NCBI GenBank assembly: GCA_041912175.1
Contig: JAYRNN010000181.1
Coordinates: 1-31,747, forward strand
Length of the DNA: 31,747 nt
From: CAZAGA01 sp041912175
Lineage (GTDB): Bacteria; Chloroflexota; Anaerolineae; Anaerolineales; UBA4823
Direction of reading: 5' to 3'
Part shown: piece by piece, positions 7,806 to 17,400 of the stretch
Numbering within the stretch: position 1 is the stretch's first letter
Layout of the letters: every line of letters starts with the position of its first letter
Position numbers and translations under genes: made by a program
Notes under the pieces: model-generated
The model's input: only the letters and a program-made list of their open reading frames with translations
Database searches by the model: none
What the model was told of the DNA's origin: nothing

Positions 7806-9330
7806 AACTCTGTTCCATCTTCTCCATCACCTGGTCGATGCCGAAGCTGGCCGGCTTCATGCGCGGCGGAAATTCCTGGAAGGTTTCCAGGAATTGACGG
7901 ACCAGGAACTGGGCGGCATAGGTCAAATAAACCCGGTCGATCATCCAGTCCCAGTAAGTGTTGGAGGTGATGTCGGCGCGCTCGAAGGGATCGGTGCGCA
8001 GGTTGAAGACCTTGGGCACGCGCAGGAAGACGAACGGTTCCGCCCAGATCATCACCGTGCCCTGCACGCGCTGCTCGGCGAAGACGAATTTCCAGTTGTC
8101 GTAACGCAGCCCAACCAGGTCGCCGTCATCGGAGAAGTAAATGATCCCCTGGCGTGGACCTTTCTCGGCCTGGCCGGTGAAGTAGGGCAGGAAGTTATAA
8201 CCGTCGATATGCACCTTGAAGGTCTTATCGCCAACTTCGTGTCCCTTCTTCAGCTTCTCGGAAATTTCAGCATCTCCTGCGGCCGCCAACAGGGTGGGCA
8301 GCCAGTCGGTATGACTGATGATCTCATTTGAGACGGTACCGGCTTTGATCTTGCCCGGCCAACGCACCATCTCTGGGACGCGAAAAGCGCCTTCCCAGTT
8401 GGAGTTCTTCTCATTGCGGAAGGGCGTCATAGCGCCGTCCGGCCAGGTGTTCATGTGCGGTCCGTTGTCGGTGCTGTACATCACGATGGTGTCCTCGGCG
8501 ATGCCCAGCTCATCCAGCAAGTCCAGCATCTGGCCAACGTGTTTGTCGTGCTCCACCATCACGTCGTGATAGAAAGACTGCCAGCGCCCCGCCTGGCCCA
8601 AGACGTGCTCCGGCGGGTGGACGCGGAAGTGCATCCAGGTGGTATTAAACCAGACGAAAAAGGGCTTATCGTCGTCGTGGGCGCGCTTGATAAAATCCTG
8701 CGCGGCCGCGACGAACTCTGTGTCGCAGGTCTCCATGCGCTTCTTGGTCAGCAGTCCGGTGTCTTCGATCTTCTGCTTGCCGACCCGACCCCAGCGCGGT
8801 TGCTCGGTGGGATCGTCTTCTTCGGTCGCCCAGGAATGCATCACACCGCGCGGGCCAAAGATCTTCTTGAAGTTAGGAAAATCTGACTCCGGCGGGTAAT
8901 CCACATTCTCCGGCTCTTCCTCGGCGTTCAGGTGGTACAGGTTGCCGAAGAATTCGTCAAAGCCATGGGCGGTGGGCAGGTACTTGTTCAGATCGCCGAA
9001 GTGGTTCTTGCCGAACTGGCCGGTGACATAGCCCAGCGGTTTGAGCAGCTCGGCAATCGTGACGTCTTCGGCCTGCAAGCCGATATCCGCGCCGGGCATA
9101 CCCACCTTGGTCAGGCCGGTGCGGTAGGGGTTTTGGCCGGTGATGAAGGCAGAGCGCCCGGCGGTGCAGCTCTGCTGGCCATACGAATCGGTGAAACGCA
9201 TGCCTTCGTTGGCGATGCGGTCGATATTGGGGGTGCGATAGCCCATCAACCCATCGCTGTAGCAGCTCAGGTTGGTGATGCCGATGTCATCGCCCCAAAT
9301 GATCAGGATATTTGGTTTTCCCTTTGGCAT
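7795..9330 (-). CDS. Type I sulfatase (arylsulfatase family), Cys-type, cytoplasmic
   Basis: 511 residues. The N-terminus reads PNILIIWGDDIG, giving the calcium-binding pair D14-D15. The sulfatase signature is CTAGR at 55-59, so Cys55 would be converted to the catalytic formylglycine. A second metal-site pair, D288-N289, lies in a TDNGPH motif. Family length is normal. It has no signal peptide, so it should act in the cytoplasm and hydrolyse an imported or endogenous sulfate ester; the substrate is unknown. AAGGAG lies about 9 bases before the ATG at 9330. The upstream neighbour is an anaerobic sulfatase maturase, which can modify Cys-type sites in its own cytoplasm, and a SulP transporter lies downstream. 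Confidence 0.93.
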   Translation of the reverse strand: MPKGKPNILIIWGDDIGITNLSCYSDGLMGYRTPNIDRIANEGMRFTDSYGQQSCTAGRSAFITGQNPYRTGLTKVGMPGADIGLQAEDVTIAELLKPLGYVTGQFGKNHFGDLNKYLPTAHGFDEFFGNLYHLNAEEEPENVDYPPESDFPNFKKIFGPRGVMHSWATEEDDPTEQPRWGRVGKQKIEDTGLLTKKRMETCDTEFVAAAQDFIKRAHDDDKPFFVWFNTTWMHFRVHPPEHVLGQAGRWQSFYHDVMVEHDKHVGQMLDLLDELGIAEDTIVMYSTDNGPHMNTWPDGAMTPFRNEKNSNWEGAFRVPEMVRWPGKIKAGTVSNEIISHTDWLPTLLAAAGDAEISEKLKKGHEVGDKTFKVHIDGYNFLPYFTGQAEKGPRQGIIYFSDDGDLVGLRYDNWKFVFAEQRVQGTVMIWAEPFVFLRVPKVFNLRTDPFERADITSNTYWDWMIDRVYLTYAAQFLVRQFLETFQEFPPRMKPASFGIDQVMEKMEQSFDY

Positions 9331-9413
9331 GATCGATACTCCTTATTTGATTGAACTATTTTTGCGTGATTTTGGGGTGGCGGGTTGGCTGAGCCAATTC
9401 AGCACCACAAAGA

Positions 9414-10802
9414 TTAAACTTCTCGGTTGATTGTGGATCGAGCTTGAGGAGGCGGCAAAATTCTTTTCGCTGGACTGGCAGGCGGGCGCCCGTGGCACTG
9501 CCGATACTTCAATCCGCTGCCGCAGGGGCATGGATCCAGACGGTGCACGCCGGCAAAGGTTTGGTCCAGGATCTGCATCACCTCATCGGCATCACGGCCG
9601 CGCCGGAGCAGGCCGGCCATGATTTTCATCGGGAAACTGATATGGTGAAAAAACTCTTTGAACCCGGCGCACAGGTAATTGAGACCCGGCTCGCCGTCGG
9701 GTGTGAGGATGAAGCGATTTTTCGGGCATTCACCGTGGCAGGCAAAGCGTACATCGCATTCCAGGCAGTAACGCGGCAGGCTATCCAGTTTGTCCTGGCC
9801 GAATTTCTGCTGCTGGGGCGAGGCGACCAGCTCGAGCATGTGCTCTTTTTGGATATTGCCCAAAAGGTAATTCGGCTCGACAAAGTGGTCGCAAGAGTAC
9901 AAGTCGCCGTTGTGTTCGATCGCCAACCCCGTACCGCAAGTCTTGTTGAAGACGCACATGCCGGAAGTCGGCAGGCCCAGCCAGTTGCGCAGCGTGGCTT
10001 CGAAGGTCTGCACGAAAATGCGCCCGACGTCGTGGCGCACCCACTCGTCAAAGATCGTAGACAGGAACAGGCCGAACTGATCCGCTTGCACGGATCGTTC
10101 CGATACGGTGGCGCCTTCCTGGTAGAGGGTCAATCCGTCCGAGTTGATCCGTTCCACCACCGGGATGAACTGCATCCAGGTCGTCCCGGCTTCGTCGCGC
10201 AAGAAACGGTAGACCTCCAGCGGGTAGTCGGCGTTGACGCGGTTGACGGTGGTCAGCACGTTGTACTCGACGCCGTGTTTCTGGAGCAGCCGCAGCCCGC
10301 GCATGACCTTGTCGAAGGTGGGTCGCCCGCCCTTGTCCACGCGATAGACGTCATGCAGCTCGCGCGGCCCATCGATGCTGATGCCAATCAGAAAATCGTG
10401 CTCTTTGAAAAAGGCCGCCCAATCGTCGTCCAGCAAGGTTCCATTGGTTTGGATGGTGTGCAGGAAGGTCATGCCGGGGCGGCGGTATTTCTCGGCCAGG
10501 GCCATCGCCCGCCGGAAAAAGTCCAGCCCCATCAAGGTTGGCTCGCCGCCCTGCCAGGCGATGGCGACTTCATCCGCCTGGTGCGATTCAATGAGCTGGC
10601 GAATATATTGCTCGAGCAGCGAATCGCTCATGCGAAATTTGCTGCCGGGGTAGAGAACTTCTTTATCCAGGAAGAAGCAATAGGCGCAATCCAGGTTGCA
10701 GGCGGCCCCGGTGGGCTTTGCCAGCAGGTGGAAAGCAGGCGGCGCGTTAACAGGCCGAGTCGGTAGGCTGGGATCGGTAGAGTGCGTCAAAGATGTTTGC
10801 AT
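9414..10802 (-). CDS. Anaerobic sulfatase-maturating enzyme (radical SAM/SPASM) with SEC-C tail
   Basis: 462 residues. The radical SAM motif CxxxCxxC is at C35, C39 and C42 (CNLDCAYC). A cysteine-rich SPASM region (about 285-390, with CGTG, CDHF, CLECDVRFAC and CPKN segments) supplies two further iron-sulfur clusters, as in anSME. The enzyme oxidises the active-site Cys or Ser of sulfatases to formylglycine without oxygen, which matches the CTAGR sulfatase encoded 83 bp downstream. After the SPASM domain, a SEC-C zinc-binding motif (CPCGSG followed by CH) sits at about 425-437. A role in binding partner proteins is possible. The ATG at 10802 has only a weak GGAG, 11 bases upstream. It is the first gene of the operon. 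Confidence 0.93.
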   Translation of the reverse strand: MQTSLTHSTDPSLPTRPVNAPPAFHLLAKPTGAACNLDCAYCFFLDKEVLYPGSKFRMSDSLLEQYIRQLIESHQADEVAIAWQGGEPTLMGLDFFRRAMALAEKYRRPGMTFLHTIQTNGTLLDDDWAAFFKEHDFLIGISIDGPRELHDVYRVDKGGRPTFDKVMRGLRLLQKHGVEYNVLTTVNRVNADYPLEVYRFLRDEAGTTWMQFIPVVERINSDGLTLYQEGATVSERSVQADQFGLFLSTIFDEWVRHDVGRIFVQTFEATLRNWLGLPTSGMCVFNKTCGTGLAIEHNGDLYSCDHFVEPNYLLGNIQKEHMLELVASPQQQKFGQDKLDSLPRYCLECDVRFACHGECPKNRFILTPDGEPGLNYLCAGFKEFFHHISFPMKIMAGLLRRGRDADEVMQILDQTFAGVHRLDPCPCGSGLKYRQCHGRPPASPAKRILPPPQARSTINREV

Positions 10803-10817
10803 AGACCGGATTACTCC

Positions 10818-10823
10818 ATTTTA
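10818..10823 (-). promoter_or_regulatory. Possible extended -10 promoter of the sulfatase operon
   Basis: On the minus strand TAAAAT is preceded by TGA, giving a TGn-extended -10 box 15 bp before the maturase ATG. No convincing -35 is visible. The start would fall about 10 bases from the ATG, so the leader would be very short. Confidence 0.35.
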
Positions 10824-10899
10824 TCATTGTTTCAAATTTTGCTCATCCAGACTTCGCGCGCTTCTCATGAAAGCCAGACAGACCGGCAGGCGGCGAACA

Positions 10900-10908
10900 T
10901 GTTATACT
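10900..10908 (+). promoter_or_regulatory. Extended -10 promoter of the EEP-family gene
   Basis: TGTTATACT is a TGn-extended -10 element ending 13 bp before the ATG at 10922. Transcription would begin about 7 bases upstream of the ATG and no Shine-Dalgarno sequence is visible, which suggests a leaderless or nearly leaderless mRNA. Confidence 0.45.
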
Positions 10909-10921
10909 CAATTTCAGCGCC

Positions 10922-11665
10922 ATGACCAGCCAGCCGATCGAATTCACGATAATGACCTGCAATGTGGGCAATGGCCGGGCTAAACCGGAACGCCTTGTGC
11001 AGGTGCTGCTCGCCTCCGATGCAGATGTGGTCGCCATGCAGGAGGTAAACCATGAGCAGGCCGAGATGCTGTCCACCCGTCTCTCGGTTGAGTACCCCCA
11101 CCAGGCGCTGTTCCCAGGCGGCTTTGCCGGCAAGGCAGTCCTCAGCCGCTTTCCTATCACGCATATAGAGCAGCTCCAGCTTTCAACGGTTCGCCCCGAT
11201 TTGTTGGTCCGCATCAATCTAAACGAGCAGTATCCGACGCTGATCGTCGCCCACCCGCCGCCGCCGCGCCTGTATTGGACAGGCATTCGCTTCGACCGCC
11301 AGACCTGGGAACAAATCCAAACCCTGGCGCGGCTGGCAGGCGAAAACTCGCCTGCTATTCTGCTGGGTGATTTTAACCTGGCCGATTGGTGGGGTGAATA
11401 CGTTTATTTGCGAAAGGCTGGCTTGCAGGATGCCTTTGTAACCGGCAAGGGCAAACCAGGCTATACGCTGCCCAAGCGCATCGGGCCCTGGAAAAGAATG
11501 CGGTGGATCAACCGCATGATTAGCTGGCTGCCGCTGATCCCATTCTTGCGCGTCGATTATATATGGTACACCGCAGGGCTGAATTGCCTGGGCGCCTGGA
11601 CGGGCATAGATACCGGCTCTGACCACCTGCCGGTAATGGCCCGCCTACAACCTGTTATCGAATAG
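10922..11665 (+). CDS. Endonuclease/exonuclease/phosphatase (EEP) family hydrolase
   Basis: 247 residues with the EEP metal-site motifs in order: TCNVGNG (about 11-17), MQEV (about 40-43), GDFN (about 149-152), VDYIW (about 210-214) and GSDHLPV (about 230-236). Family members cleave phosphodiester or phosphate-ester bonds in DNA, inositol lipids or sphingomyelin; the substrate here is not evident. There is no signal peptide; a hydrophobic patch at about 196-207 is too short for a clear membrane anchor. The gene converges on the holin/phosphodiesterase gene with a 26-bp gap and diverges from the sulfatase operon. Confidence 0.88.
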   Translation: MTSQPIEFTIMTCNVGNGRAKPERLVQVLLASDADVVAMQEVNHEQAEMLSTRLSVEYPHQALFPGGFAGKAVLSRFPITHIEQLQLSTVRPDLLVRINLNEQYPTLIVAHPPPPRLYWTGIRFDRQTWEQIQTLARLAGENSPAILLGDFNLADWWGEYVYLRKAGLQDAFVTGKGKPGYTLPKRIGPWKRMRWINRMISWLPLIPFLRVDYIWYTAGLNCLGAWTGIDTGSDHLPVMARLQPVIE

Positions 11666-11691
11666 GTCAATCCTGTAACCCGGTTGGCGCC

Positions 11692-13320
11692 TCAGGGCTG
11701 TGGACTCCAGCCAAGCTCTGTCAAAACCGATTGCAGGTTCAGGCCGATACCCTGTAGGGCAGCCGCCAGGAACACCACCGTCAAGCCCACAACCAGGAGG
11801 TAGATCAGCGGGAATATCAGCGTCCGCCAACCACGCAGCTCATGCGCAGTCGCCGTGCCGAGCCAAAGGGCAATAAAGGCGAGCGCATAGCTCAGGAAGC
11901 GGGCGAACGGCCCAAGTACGGGGATGAAAGCCAGCAGTTCAAGGATATGTGCGCTTTGTGCGAAACCAACCACCCGGAACGTGGCGGCGAAGCTGGCCTT
12001 GCCGCGCATGACCCGGGCGGATATCTGTAACAGGATGATGGCGATAAACCAGGCTGCGAAACGCACCAGGACTGAAACCCAGAAATTGGCCTCGCTGGAA
12101 CCGAAATAAACGATGATGATCTGCGCCAGGAAACCAATCAATAACGCCGGGGCGGACATGAACGGGTTGGCGGCAATTTCCCGGTAGGCATCCTTGTTCA
12201 GTACAACGGCGCGAGCGGCTAACCCAAGCCACTTGCCAAGCATGCTTAGCCCTTTCGCCATGTTCGCCGGTTTCCATGGATCAATCACCGGTTCCGCCGG
12301 TCGGACCGGTTTCGGCGCGACGCCGGGCAAACCCCTGCGCGAGTCCAGGATGGCTTTGAACTCGTACGAGCTGCGCGTCTCAGGGACAATCATATCGCCG
12401 GGATGGAACAGGTAGGCGTCGGTCTGCTCGCCGCCCAGGCCGCCATGGTTGCCGATCAGCTCTTCCAGCGCCGCCACCGTCCCATCCGGGTAGAGCGTGC
12501 TGTTCAAAATCAGGTCGCCGGAATTCTCGAAATCGGCCAGCCGGCGCATCTGCCAGGCGCGTAAGTTCACGTCGCCAAAAGGCAGCAGCGGGTCTTCGCC
12601 GACGACATCGCCGGTATGCAGGTTGCGCGCCCCGTTTTTACCGAAGACGACCGGCTCCAGGTCATCTTCATAGGCAATCACAAAGCCGATGCCCTCGTGC
12701 TGCACCAGGCTGTCGACCATGCCTGGATAGGCTGCGTTGAGCTCATTCAACGTGATGCGTCGATCGAACAGGTCGAAATAGACCAGCGCGCCATTACCGC
12801 CATAGGCCAGGGTGACTTTGGCCGGTTTGAGCTCCTGGAAAGATTCAAGGTTGCTCAAATTATTGTTCACCAGGCGCTGAGCGTTGCGAACCGCGCTCCT
12901 ACCAACCACACCGCCCTCTTTGTTCTCTTCGATATTTTGGAGCTCATCCATCATCGCTGCCACGCCGATTGTGCCATCGTCGCCGCCGCCAGAGCCGGCA
13001 ACCGTGACGCCGTGCGGCATTTGCTGTTGGATGAATTCCAGGATGCTGAGGCCGTAACGTTGTTTGAAGGTCGGGCCCCAAGATTGTCCATGGTCAGACA
13101 GAACCAAGATTTCGTACGGCCGGCTGGCTTTTTGTTCGATGGCGCGCTTGATGCGTGCCACCTGCTTATCGAACTGCATCAAGGTGACGTCGGCGTCATG
13201 GGTATGTACGCCAGCATGATGGGCGACTTCGTCGTAGCCAGCGTACAGGGTGTAAATCGCCGGAGCGCCACGGATAATGTCTAAAATGGTGAAATAAGTG
13301 CCGATATCGCGCAGGAACAC
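11692..13320 (-). CDS. C-terminal half of the TGA-split holin/alkaline-phosphatase-superfamily protein
   Basis: 542 residues counted from a GTG at 13320, but the frame is open back to the TGA at 13408 and is the same frame as the gene upstream. It holds the second half of an alkaline-phosphatase-superfamily (phosphodiesterase/nucleotide pyrophosphatase-like) domain: a GYDEVAHH motif (D30, H34, H35 of this piece) and LSDHGQSWG (D76, H77), both typical metal ligands. About residues 355-542 hold four or five membrane segments resembling a Yip1-like domain. The catalytic nucleophile lies in the upstream piece, so this half alone should be inactive. No good ribosome binding site precedes the GTG, so independent translation is doubtful. 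Confidence 0.75.
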   Translation of the reverse strand: MFLRDIGTYFTILDIIRGAPAIYTLYAGYDEVAHHAGVHTHDADVTLMQFDKQVARIKRAIEQKASRPYEILVLSDHGQSWGPTFKQRYGLSILEFIQQQMPHGVTVAGSGGGDDGTIGVAAMMDELQNIEENKEGGVVGRSAVRNAQRLVNNNLSNLESFQELKPAKVTLAYGGNGALVYFDLFDRRITLNELNAAYPGMVDSLVQHEGIGFVIAYEDDLEPVVFGKNGARNLHTGDVVGEDPLLPFGDVNLRAWQMRRLADFENSGDLILNSTLYPDGTVAALEELIGNHGGLGGEQTDAYLFHPGDMIVPETRSSYEFKAILDSRRGLPGVAPKPVRPAEPVIDPWKPANMAKGLSMLGKWLGLAARAVVLNKDAYREIAANPFMSAPALLIGFLAQIIIVYFGSSEANFWVSVLVRFAAWFIAIILLQISARVMRGKASFAATFRVVGFAQSAHILELLAFIPVLGPFARFLSYALAFIALWLGTATAHELRGWRTLIFPLIYLLVVGLTVVFLAAALQGIGLNLQSVLTELGWSPQP

Positions 13321-13407
13321 GTTAACACCTGCGCGCAGGAATGGATAGCCGTTATGCAGACGGTTCAGGCGGGGAACTACGTTTTTGCGCCGCTGCTGCC
13401 AGCCCTG

Positions 13408-13410
13408 TCA
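13408..13410 (-). other. In-frame TGA dividing one 891-codon gene
   Basis: The frames 13408-14367 and 11692-13320 differ by a multiple of three, and the 29 codons between the TGA and the GTG at 13320 contain no other stop. Restoring a sense codon gives a single protein of 891 residues from 14367 to 11692. The local residues are ILEI, stop, QGWQQRR; a Trp codon changed from TGG is one simple explanation. Confidence 0.85.
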
Positions 13411-14367
13411 GATCTCCAGGATGACATCGCCGAAATACAAGACCAGCACCCGCGTCAGGAAATAGGGGTTGCGCATCAGCATGTACATGTCACGCGAGCG
13501 CTCCTTTTTGTCTTCCGCTGTGCCAGCGCGGATTTTCGAGAAAGTCAGGATCGACTTGGCCGCGTCGCCGCTGAACATATTGCCGATGCTGACGCCGCCG
13601 CGCAGCAGCCCATTGCCGTCGGATAGCAGCGGCTCGACCTCCGCCGCCGCCGCGCCGCCGGCCAACAGTCGCCCGGTTTTCTTATCCAGCCAGCGAAAGG
13701 CGGGGATATTGGTGTTGTTGCCCTGCAGGATGCCCGCCTGGCAGGCCGGCGTGGTCGGCGGAACTCCGACTTCGACGCGCGACAGGCGATAGTCTTCTTC
13801 AACCATCATTCCTTGGAGGGTAGGCATAAGCCCATCGGCAATCGCTTGCCTCATGCGCTGGTAGCTCAACCCATCCACTTCCATCAAGACCAGGCCGCGG
13901 CCTTCAGCAGGAGAAACCGTTCCAGCCTGCCTCGCAGCCTGGCGGCGGACCATGTTATCATAAAAAGAATCATCATCGTCGATGTCCAGGAGCGTAATGA
14001 TGATGGTATTAATCAAGGACAAGATGATGCTGCCTACAAAAGCTGCGAAATAACTGCTGACTTCAAAGCCGGGCACCAAGCGCGCCGTTAACAGTAAAAC
14101 CAGGCCATTAATGAAAAAACCGGCGACGAAGGTCGCGATCCAACCCAGAGGCAGCGTCAGCAGGAGCAAGACCGGCCTGATCAGGAAATTGACGATACTC
14201 AAGACCAAGGCTGCTGAGGTAGCGATGACGAATGTAGACGCCTGCGCGGATGGCGTGAAATTTACCCCAGGCAATATCCAGGCAGTGACAAGCAAGGCGA
14301 TTGTGTCGACAAACCACAAGACGAGCAGACGGAGGATAGAACGGGTCACTCTCGATAAGGTATGCAT
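13408..14367 (-). CDS. N-terminal half of the split protein: phage-holin-4-like membrane domain plus start of phosphodiesterase domain
   Basis: 319 residues. Residues 10-128 contain four hydrophobic segments with the ILPG, IRP and LPLGW features of the phage holin 4 / YvlD-like family. After a DIDDDD linker, residues 157-319 begin an alkaline-phosphatase-superfamily domain: LMEVDGL supplies metal ligand D165, and PPTTP at 203-207 supplies the likely Thr nucleophile. The domain then stops at TGA, before the remaining metal ligands. The family is a membrane-anchored phosphohydrolase; its substrate is unknown, and an envelope or lipid phosphodiester is a guess. The ATG at 14367 is the best start, although its Shine-Dalgarno is weak. 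Confidence 0.78.
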   Translation of the reverse strand: MHTLSRVTRSILRLLVLWFVDTIALLVTAWILPGVNFTPSAQASTFVIATSAALVLSIVNFLIRPVLLLLTLPLGWIATFVAGFFINGLVLLLTARLVPGFEVSSYFAAFVGSIILSLINTIIITLLDIDDDDSFYDNMVRRQAARQAGTVSPAEGRGLVLMEVDGLSYQRMRQAIADGLMPTLQGMMVEEDYRLSRVEVGVPPTTPACQAGILQGNNTNIPAFRWLDKKTGRLLAGGAAAAEVEPLLSDGNGLLRGGVSIGNMFSGDAAKSILTFSKIRAGTAEDKKERSRDMYMLMRNPYFLTRVLVLYFGDVILEI

Positions 14368-14476
14368 CGGTCATCAAATCCTTTTCGGGTGGAATAACAT
14401 AACTATATCATTAATCAATCCTTAAGCAAACCGCTGATTGTCGGGTTTTTCCCTGTCTTTTAGGAGAGTTGAAGGT

Positions 14477-17400
14477 TCAATTTCCGCTCGAACCCCAAAT
14501 CGCCTGCTCAGCAGGGATAGCCTGCTGCCAGTGTTGATCAAACATTTTTTGGTATGTTTCGATTGCCTGTGGGTCGGTCGTTGCCGCGCCGAATTCAAGC
14601 AAACCGCCAGGAGAAAATGAACTGTAATGAAAGTTTTGGCTGCCAATCATGAGCAATTGCCGGTCAATCAGCGCCGACTTCGCATGCAGCCTGCCATTAA
14701 AAAAGCGCACCTCTACCCGGTCGCTGATGCCGCGTCGTTCCAGTTCATCTTGCAGGATCTGGATTCCAACCCGGTTCTCCAACCCGTTTGAATTGGCGTT
14801 CTCAACAATAATCCGAATGTGCGTCCCATTTTGTTCAGCCGCATCGACCAAAGCTACCATATAAGGCAGCGCATTTGTAAAATCGCATACGCCAGGCATG
14901 ACCAGGTTGACCATGCAAATCAGCTCCGCCGAGAAATTGACATGCATAGCATCGATGCTCGATTGAGCGGATTTTATCGCCGCGACATAAGCCTGATCGG
15001 CTTCTTTGTAATCTGCTGTGCGGAAGATGGCAAAGGCTGCCTGGTCGCTTTCTGCCAGGTAATAACGCAGCACTTCAGGGGCGTGCGAAACGCTTGCCTT
15101 TTCCCAGGTACAATGATCTTGGATATCTTCAGCAGACAGGTCCGTACAGGCTAGCTGGTTGGCGCCATCCCACATATCATCGAAGACCATCATCCCGGTT
15201 TGAGCGACCGGACCGGTAAGGACCAGACCCAGGTCGGCCAGGTCATCGCCTTTCTTGGATGGATCGTCCTTAGGCAGGTGATACCAGGAGATATTAAAGC
15301 CGGCGGAAAGCAGGGTCCTGCCATCGATGACCATGAATTTGGTGTGGCTATGCGGGAAACTGCCGGCATAATTCGCAATCTCTAGTTTCCAGCCGATCGC
15401 TGGGTCTTCAAAGGTCTCCACGCCTGCCTGGGTCAGGTCATGCACCAATCCCCAGATCTGATCGCCATATTCCAGTGTGGCCAGGTTGGGGTAGTTGCCT
15501 AACAGGATGCGCACTGTTATACCGCGCGGGAAAGCCTCTGGATTGGCCTTTAATTTTTTGTACAGGTTGGCCACAGCTTCGGATATGCGGAAACCTGGGC
15601 TGAGCTCGTCTATATCCGGGTCCCACTGCATATTCGAAAATAGTACTTCGTGTTGTACTTCCCTGAGCATCACCGCGGTCTGGTCGAAACCGTTATCCTG
15701 GTTGGCCGGGAGGGTTTCAATTTCCGCCTCAGGGCGCGGCATATAGATCAGGCCATCGAAGCGATTGGCGCAGAACGGCGATTGGTAATCCTGTGGGTGA
15801 AAGGCGCCGCTTTCGATCACATCCAACATGGCCCGGGCGGCAGGCGCCAGCCCTGAGGAGTCGCATTCGTAGGTCGGCTGCATGGTATAGGCGATCCCCG
15901 GGGCGCTGTTCTGCATCCCGCTCCAGGAAAGGTGCAGCTCACCGCCCGGCCCACGCGCGGCGCTTAACCCGCGCATCGAATCCGTCAATGCGACGATGGC
16001 CGGCTGCGACCAGCCTGTTTCCAGCTTGATCATCTCGGCCAGGGAGGGGAAGCTCTGGGCAACGCCAAAATTATTGCTCAACTGCCCAGCAGCGTAGATC
16101 AGATGCATGCGTCTAAGCGAATCTTGGACCAGCGCAGGCCGTTCGCTGCAGCCGCCAACATCCAAACGCTCGATCGCTGCGCCTTCGGGCAGAACCTCCA
16201 ATTTCCCATCCGCGCGGCACCATGCGAGGTGGGCGCGGCCATCCATATCATTGGTAATGTTTGCCGCCGAGCCCTGCCCAACCGTTTCCAGGGCGCTCCA
16301 GCCCCCATTCTCAAAAGACGCCCAGGCAACCGGGCCGTCTGGTGAGGCGGGCGGCGCGGCAGCAACCAAAGTAATGCGCTCGGTCTGGGAGGCGGCCAGT
16401 CGCGGCTGCGGGTTTACCAGCCCATCCTGGGTCAGACACCCTGAGCCGCCGCTGCCCGGCGCTTGCGCAGCCTGCCAGGTCGTAAAAGCCATGCCATCCT
16501 GACCCGCAGACCAGGCGGCTATCACAGTTCCTGTAGGGGTAACGGCGATCGCCGGCCAATCGTTCTGCAGTGTGCCGGATTTTGCGCCACAGGATTCTAT
16601 GGGCGTGGAGAACTCAATGGAAGCAGAACAAGTAGCCTCCTGGCAGCGGCTGAACATAATTTTCCCGCCCTCAGCCCAAATAATATTGGCTGCCCCATCT
16701 GGGCCAATCGCGACTTGAGGATGGTTTGATCCAACCTGTGGACTATGCGAAACGTTTAATGGGGTAGACCATGTCGCCGTTTCCCCGCCCCCTTGATGGG
16801 CAGTATAAAAGATCTCCCCAGTTTGATCCCCACCTTCGGACCATACCAATACAGGACCGGCAGAGTCTGCTGCCAGGCCTGGGGTCGTGTCGCCGGGATT
16901 CGCTTGAAGGGAAGCAACCGTTTCAGCATTCCGCCAATGGATACCTTCGGTGAGCGAATCCAGGCTGGTGCTGGTGGAACCTGGGTAAATCGTGATAAAG
17001 CTCGCAATTTGATTGGTAAAAGACATCACCATCAGAAGGATCAGGGCGCCGGCAGAAACGGTGACAATATCCTGCCACCGCCGCGGCGCGACAGCCTTCT
17101 CGCCCAACACCTGGCGCTTCCGCGCCAGCCAATCATAAGCCAGGCCTAACATTCCGCCTGCAAATGCATTGATCAGTATCCCGGCGACAACCAAAAACAG
17201 CGCGCCATCCAGGATTTTGGAGGAGCTGGCGGCAAGCCACTCCGGGCGCCAGATGAGCAGCCCGATAAGCGCCCCACCGATCAGACTGCCTAAGAGGTTT
17301 GCGCCCCAGGGCAGCCACACATAGCGCAACCGTACCGTGAGCAGGGCCAAAATTAAGCCGTTAAGCAGGCCGAACACCCCCCCAATCAAGGCGAACAGGA

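Noticed and set aside
9444..10766. 440-codon plus-strand open frame opposite the maturase
   Set aside because: It has no recognisable domain, and the opposite strand has complete radical SAM and SPASM motifs.
13390..13410. TGA as selenocysteine
   Set aside because: The site does not match a catalytic position of the family, and only a 4-bp stem is seen just downstream, which is not a convincing bacterial SECIS element.
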